Shown here: in pieces, positions 8,323 through 10,130 of the stretch | Position numbering within the stretch: position 1 is the stretch's first letter | Layout of the letters: each line of letters starts with the position of its first letter | NCBI GenBank assembly: GCA_027575765.1 | Contig: JANBPT010001356.1 | Coordinates: forward strand, 1-10,130 | Origin: Tieghemiomyces parasiticus | Taxonomy: Eukaryota; Kickxellomycota; Dimargaritomycetes; Dimargaritales; Dimargaritaceae | Direction of reading: 5' to 3' | DNA: 10,130 bases | Notes under the pieces: generated by a model | Seen by the model: the letters and a program-made list of their open reading frames with translations, nothing else | What the model was told of the DNA's origin: nothing | Databases searched by the model: none | Program-made: the position numbers and the translations under genes

Positions 8323-10130
8323 CTATTAAGTCACAGTGATAAGCGTAAACTTACCAAAGCAAAGAACTAAGCGTTTAATTTTAAACTGGGGGTGTGGATT
8401 GTAAGTTGAATGATGACTGGCGTTGACTGAATAGCGACCAGTAAGTCTTTTATACTCGAATGACAGCTAGCACCATTCATCGCGGCTACTCGGCTGGACC
8501 CAGGAGAGGTCGGGGATATCAGTACGAGCGGGGCCAGGCACCAATCAGGAAGTTGAGAACGGCCAGTGGCCTTTGGATCAGAAATAGAGAAAGAATTAGT
8601 TACCCTGTCGTAGCCTGAAACTCCGTCCCCCTGGCCCATATACTAAGTGAGGCCAGCTGGCTGCCTTTGCCATCCCAAGCACTACCACCCAACCTTGGTG
8701 GCTTCGCCTTATAGTAACTGATTAACGGAAGGTCTTTCTTCCTATCCCCCCGGTGGCCCTGCCATTCCATCACCTTTTTTATCCACACCGGGTACTCCTG
8801 CTATTCTTTAAGGGCCTTTGCCTTTGCGCATTGCTCCCTCTTAAACAGTCCGAAGGCGACATTATATAGAAAATCCCAAACAACGCGGGGAAGGGGTAGA
8901 TGAAAGGCCGGGTAATTACTTATTAATCAATTACGAGCATTCCCCTGAGTGACCACTTGCTGCCCTGGCCTATCTGGGGGGATGGCCTTGATGAGGTCCA
9001 TCCTCACTAGTTACGTCACTAATGGAAGCTACAACCATAGGTAGCTGTGTGCCACAATCGTAGTAGATTGATTTCCTATAATGAAGTCGGCGTATCCGAG
9101 CGACGTTGCCACATAGGCCAATGGCGAAGCTATCCGGACTCCTTCGTTTTGTACACCAATGCAATTTGGCGGTCAACCAATGCAGTAACTAGCGCGGTGG
9201 ACTAAAATATGCCGCTCTACTTCACCCCGTCGCTCTTATTCACCTGATTTTCTATTCTTCGCCGCTTTGCTTCCGCATCTCCGCCCAATGTCATTTAGCG
9301 GCCGAAGTGTCTAACGTACTTCAATTAACTTCTACACCCGTACTTGTAAATTCTATTCACTTTGACAATTAAAAACGCTGTCTGGTCGCAACCGTGCAGG
9401 TAACCGAGCGGACACTATGGTTGGTACCATTGTTGGATGTAGAAACATAGTTACCTCCAAACCTGTAAAGTTTCTGGTTGCCTATGGCCCTTATCGGTAG
9501 GAGTGGTAGTGGTTTTTTTTAGCGATAGATGCAGCGCTCGACAGATAAAGTCTGTCTACAGAAGCTGAAGGTTGGGTCCTCATGGAATTCGGAATATATA
9601 TTAACCACAATGGACTCATAACGTATATCCCAAAGATGTTTAGTGACTAAAAGATGAAAAAGCACGTGACTATGCAGAGTTTTAAATGAGGTAGGGGGCG
9701 GAGACCTATCAGGCGTTGATCCAAGGTACATTTTTTCATAATTAAAGGTCACCATTGACCAGGCCAGAGCTACTCTGGTTCTCCCACAGAAAAGTTTGGT
9801 GATTACAATCAATAACAATGCAACAAATCGCATCTATTACTCACCGTGCAAGCGGGCGCGCACTGGAGGAGGAGGAGACTCCTAGTCGATCATGTACCAG
9901 AGGTGGCCCTCTCTTCGGAGATAGGTAGCGCGAAGGAAGGAAAGGAGGTCGAAATCGGAATGGTTGGAAGTGCCATGTGGGCAAAGTAATCCATGGCTAC
10001 CATGACGATAGGCTGCCCTCCCCCCTCCCACATTGGCGAGAGGGAGAAGGTGGGGTGAGTTAGTTAGATTGACCAGTCACTAATACCTTGGGAGGGGAAA
10101 AGGTCCTGTGGGTAGTCAGAGGGTGAGTCG
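8323..10130. other. Gene-poor region, no supported gene
   Basis: No recognisable protein or RNA gene. Visible items are a small inverted repeat GTTTAA-TT-TTAAAC at 8373-8386, an E-box CACGTG at 9663-9668, a GGA run near 9865-9878, and a C-rich tract CCCTCCCCCCTCCC at 10016-10029. The C-rich tract is followed by purine-rich DNA, so the two could in principle pair or form unusual structures. The minus-strand frame at 9519-9833 is listed separately. Confidence 0.45.
9519..9833 (-). CDS. Doubtful small ORF with hydrophobic N terminus (104 aa)
   Basis: This minus-strand frame starts with an ATG at 9833 and begins MRFVALLLIVITKLFCG, which looks like a secretion signal or a membrane segment. The remaining 87 residues contain no motif I recognise, and the composition (many His, Tyr, Phe and Ser) does not look like a conserved domain. 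The DNA upstream on that strand (9850-10130) is pyrimidine-rich like a fungal leader. A GTGAGT donor-like site lies just before the ATG, but I found no open frame with an ATG leading into it. It may be a small secreted-protein gene, a first exon, or chance; chance is the most likely. Confidence 0.15.
   Translation of the reverse strand: MRFVALLLIVITKLFCGRTRVALAWSMVTFNYEKMYLGSTPDRSPPPTSFKTLHSHVLFHLLVTKHLWDIRYESIVVNIYSEFHEDPTFSFCRQTLSVERCIYR

Noticed and set aside
8367..9176. Minus-strand frames at 8367-8639, 8600-8788 and 8970-9176
   Set aside because: They are short, overlap each other in part, and show no domain, signal peptide or splice partners.

Overview
The window looks like nuclear DNA of a fungus. 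The signs are a MAP kinase of the Fus3/Kss1 type, short introns with GTAAGT-like donors and a perfect TACTAAC branch point, a pyrimidine-rich 5' leader with an A at -3 before the start codon, and wide non-coding spacers. The exact phylum cannot be fixed from this sequence; an early-diverging filamentous fungus is possible, but that is only a guess.

Layout: 1-798 is the 3' part of the MAP kinase gene, cut by the window edge. 799-1382 is its 3' flank. 1383-2534 and 7171-8322 are two directly repeated, non-coding copies of a 1152-bp unit. By eye they differ at 8 positions with no indel, and the offset is a constant 5788 bp. Between them lies one gene, built here from three exons (4327-4578, 4650-4685, 4829-6157). 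It would encode a 538-residue protein with a secretion signal, a Lys-Arg processing site, an F-box-like motif, a charged coiled-coil stretch and a C-terminal part I do not recognise. Its upstream region (about 3390-4120) holds a cluster of inverted repeats, followed by a TATA element at 4184. An AT-rich 3' end lies near 6241-6260. 6261-7170 and 8323-10130 contain no gene I can support.

The two genes show no evident pathway link. The kinase is a conserved signalling gene. The second gene looks like a fast-evolving, possibly secreted, lineage-specific protein in repeat-bracketed, gene-poor DNA. Its most unusual feature is the pairing of an export signal with an F-box-like motif, which normally works inside the cell. 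Its splicing is also notable: a 12-codon middle exon is frame-neutral, and intron 1 has no in-frame stop, so retaining it would give a short protein with only the signal and F-box-like parts.
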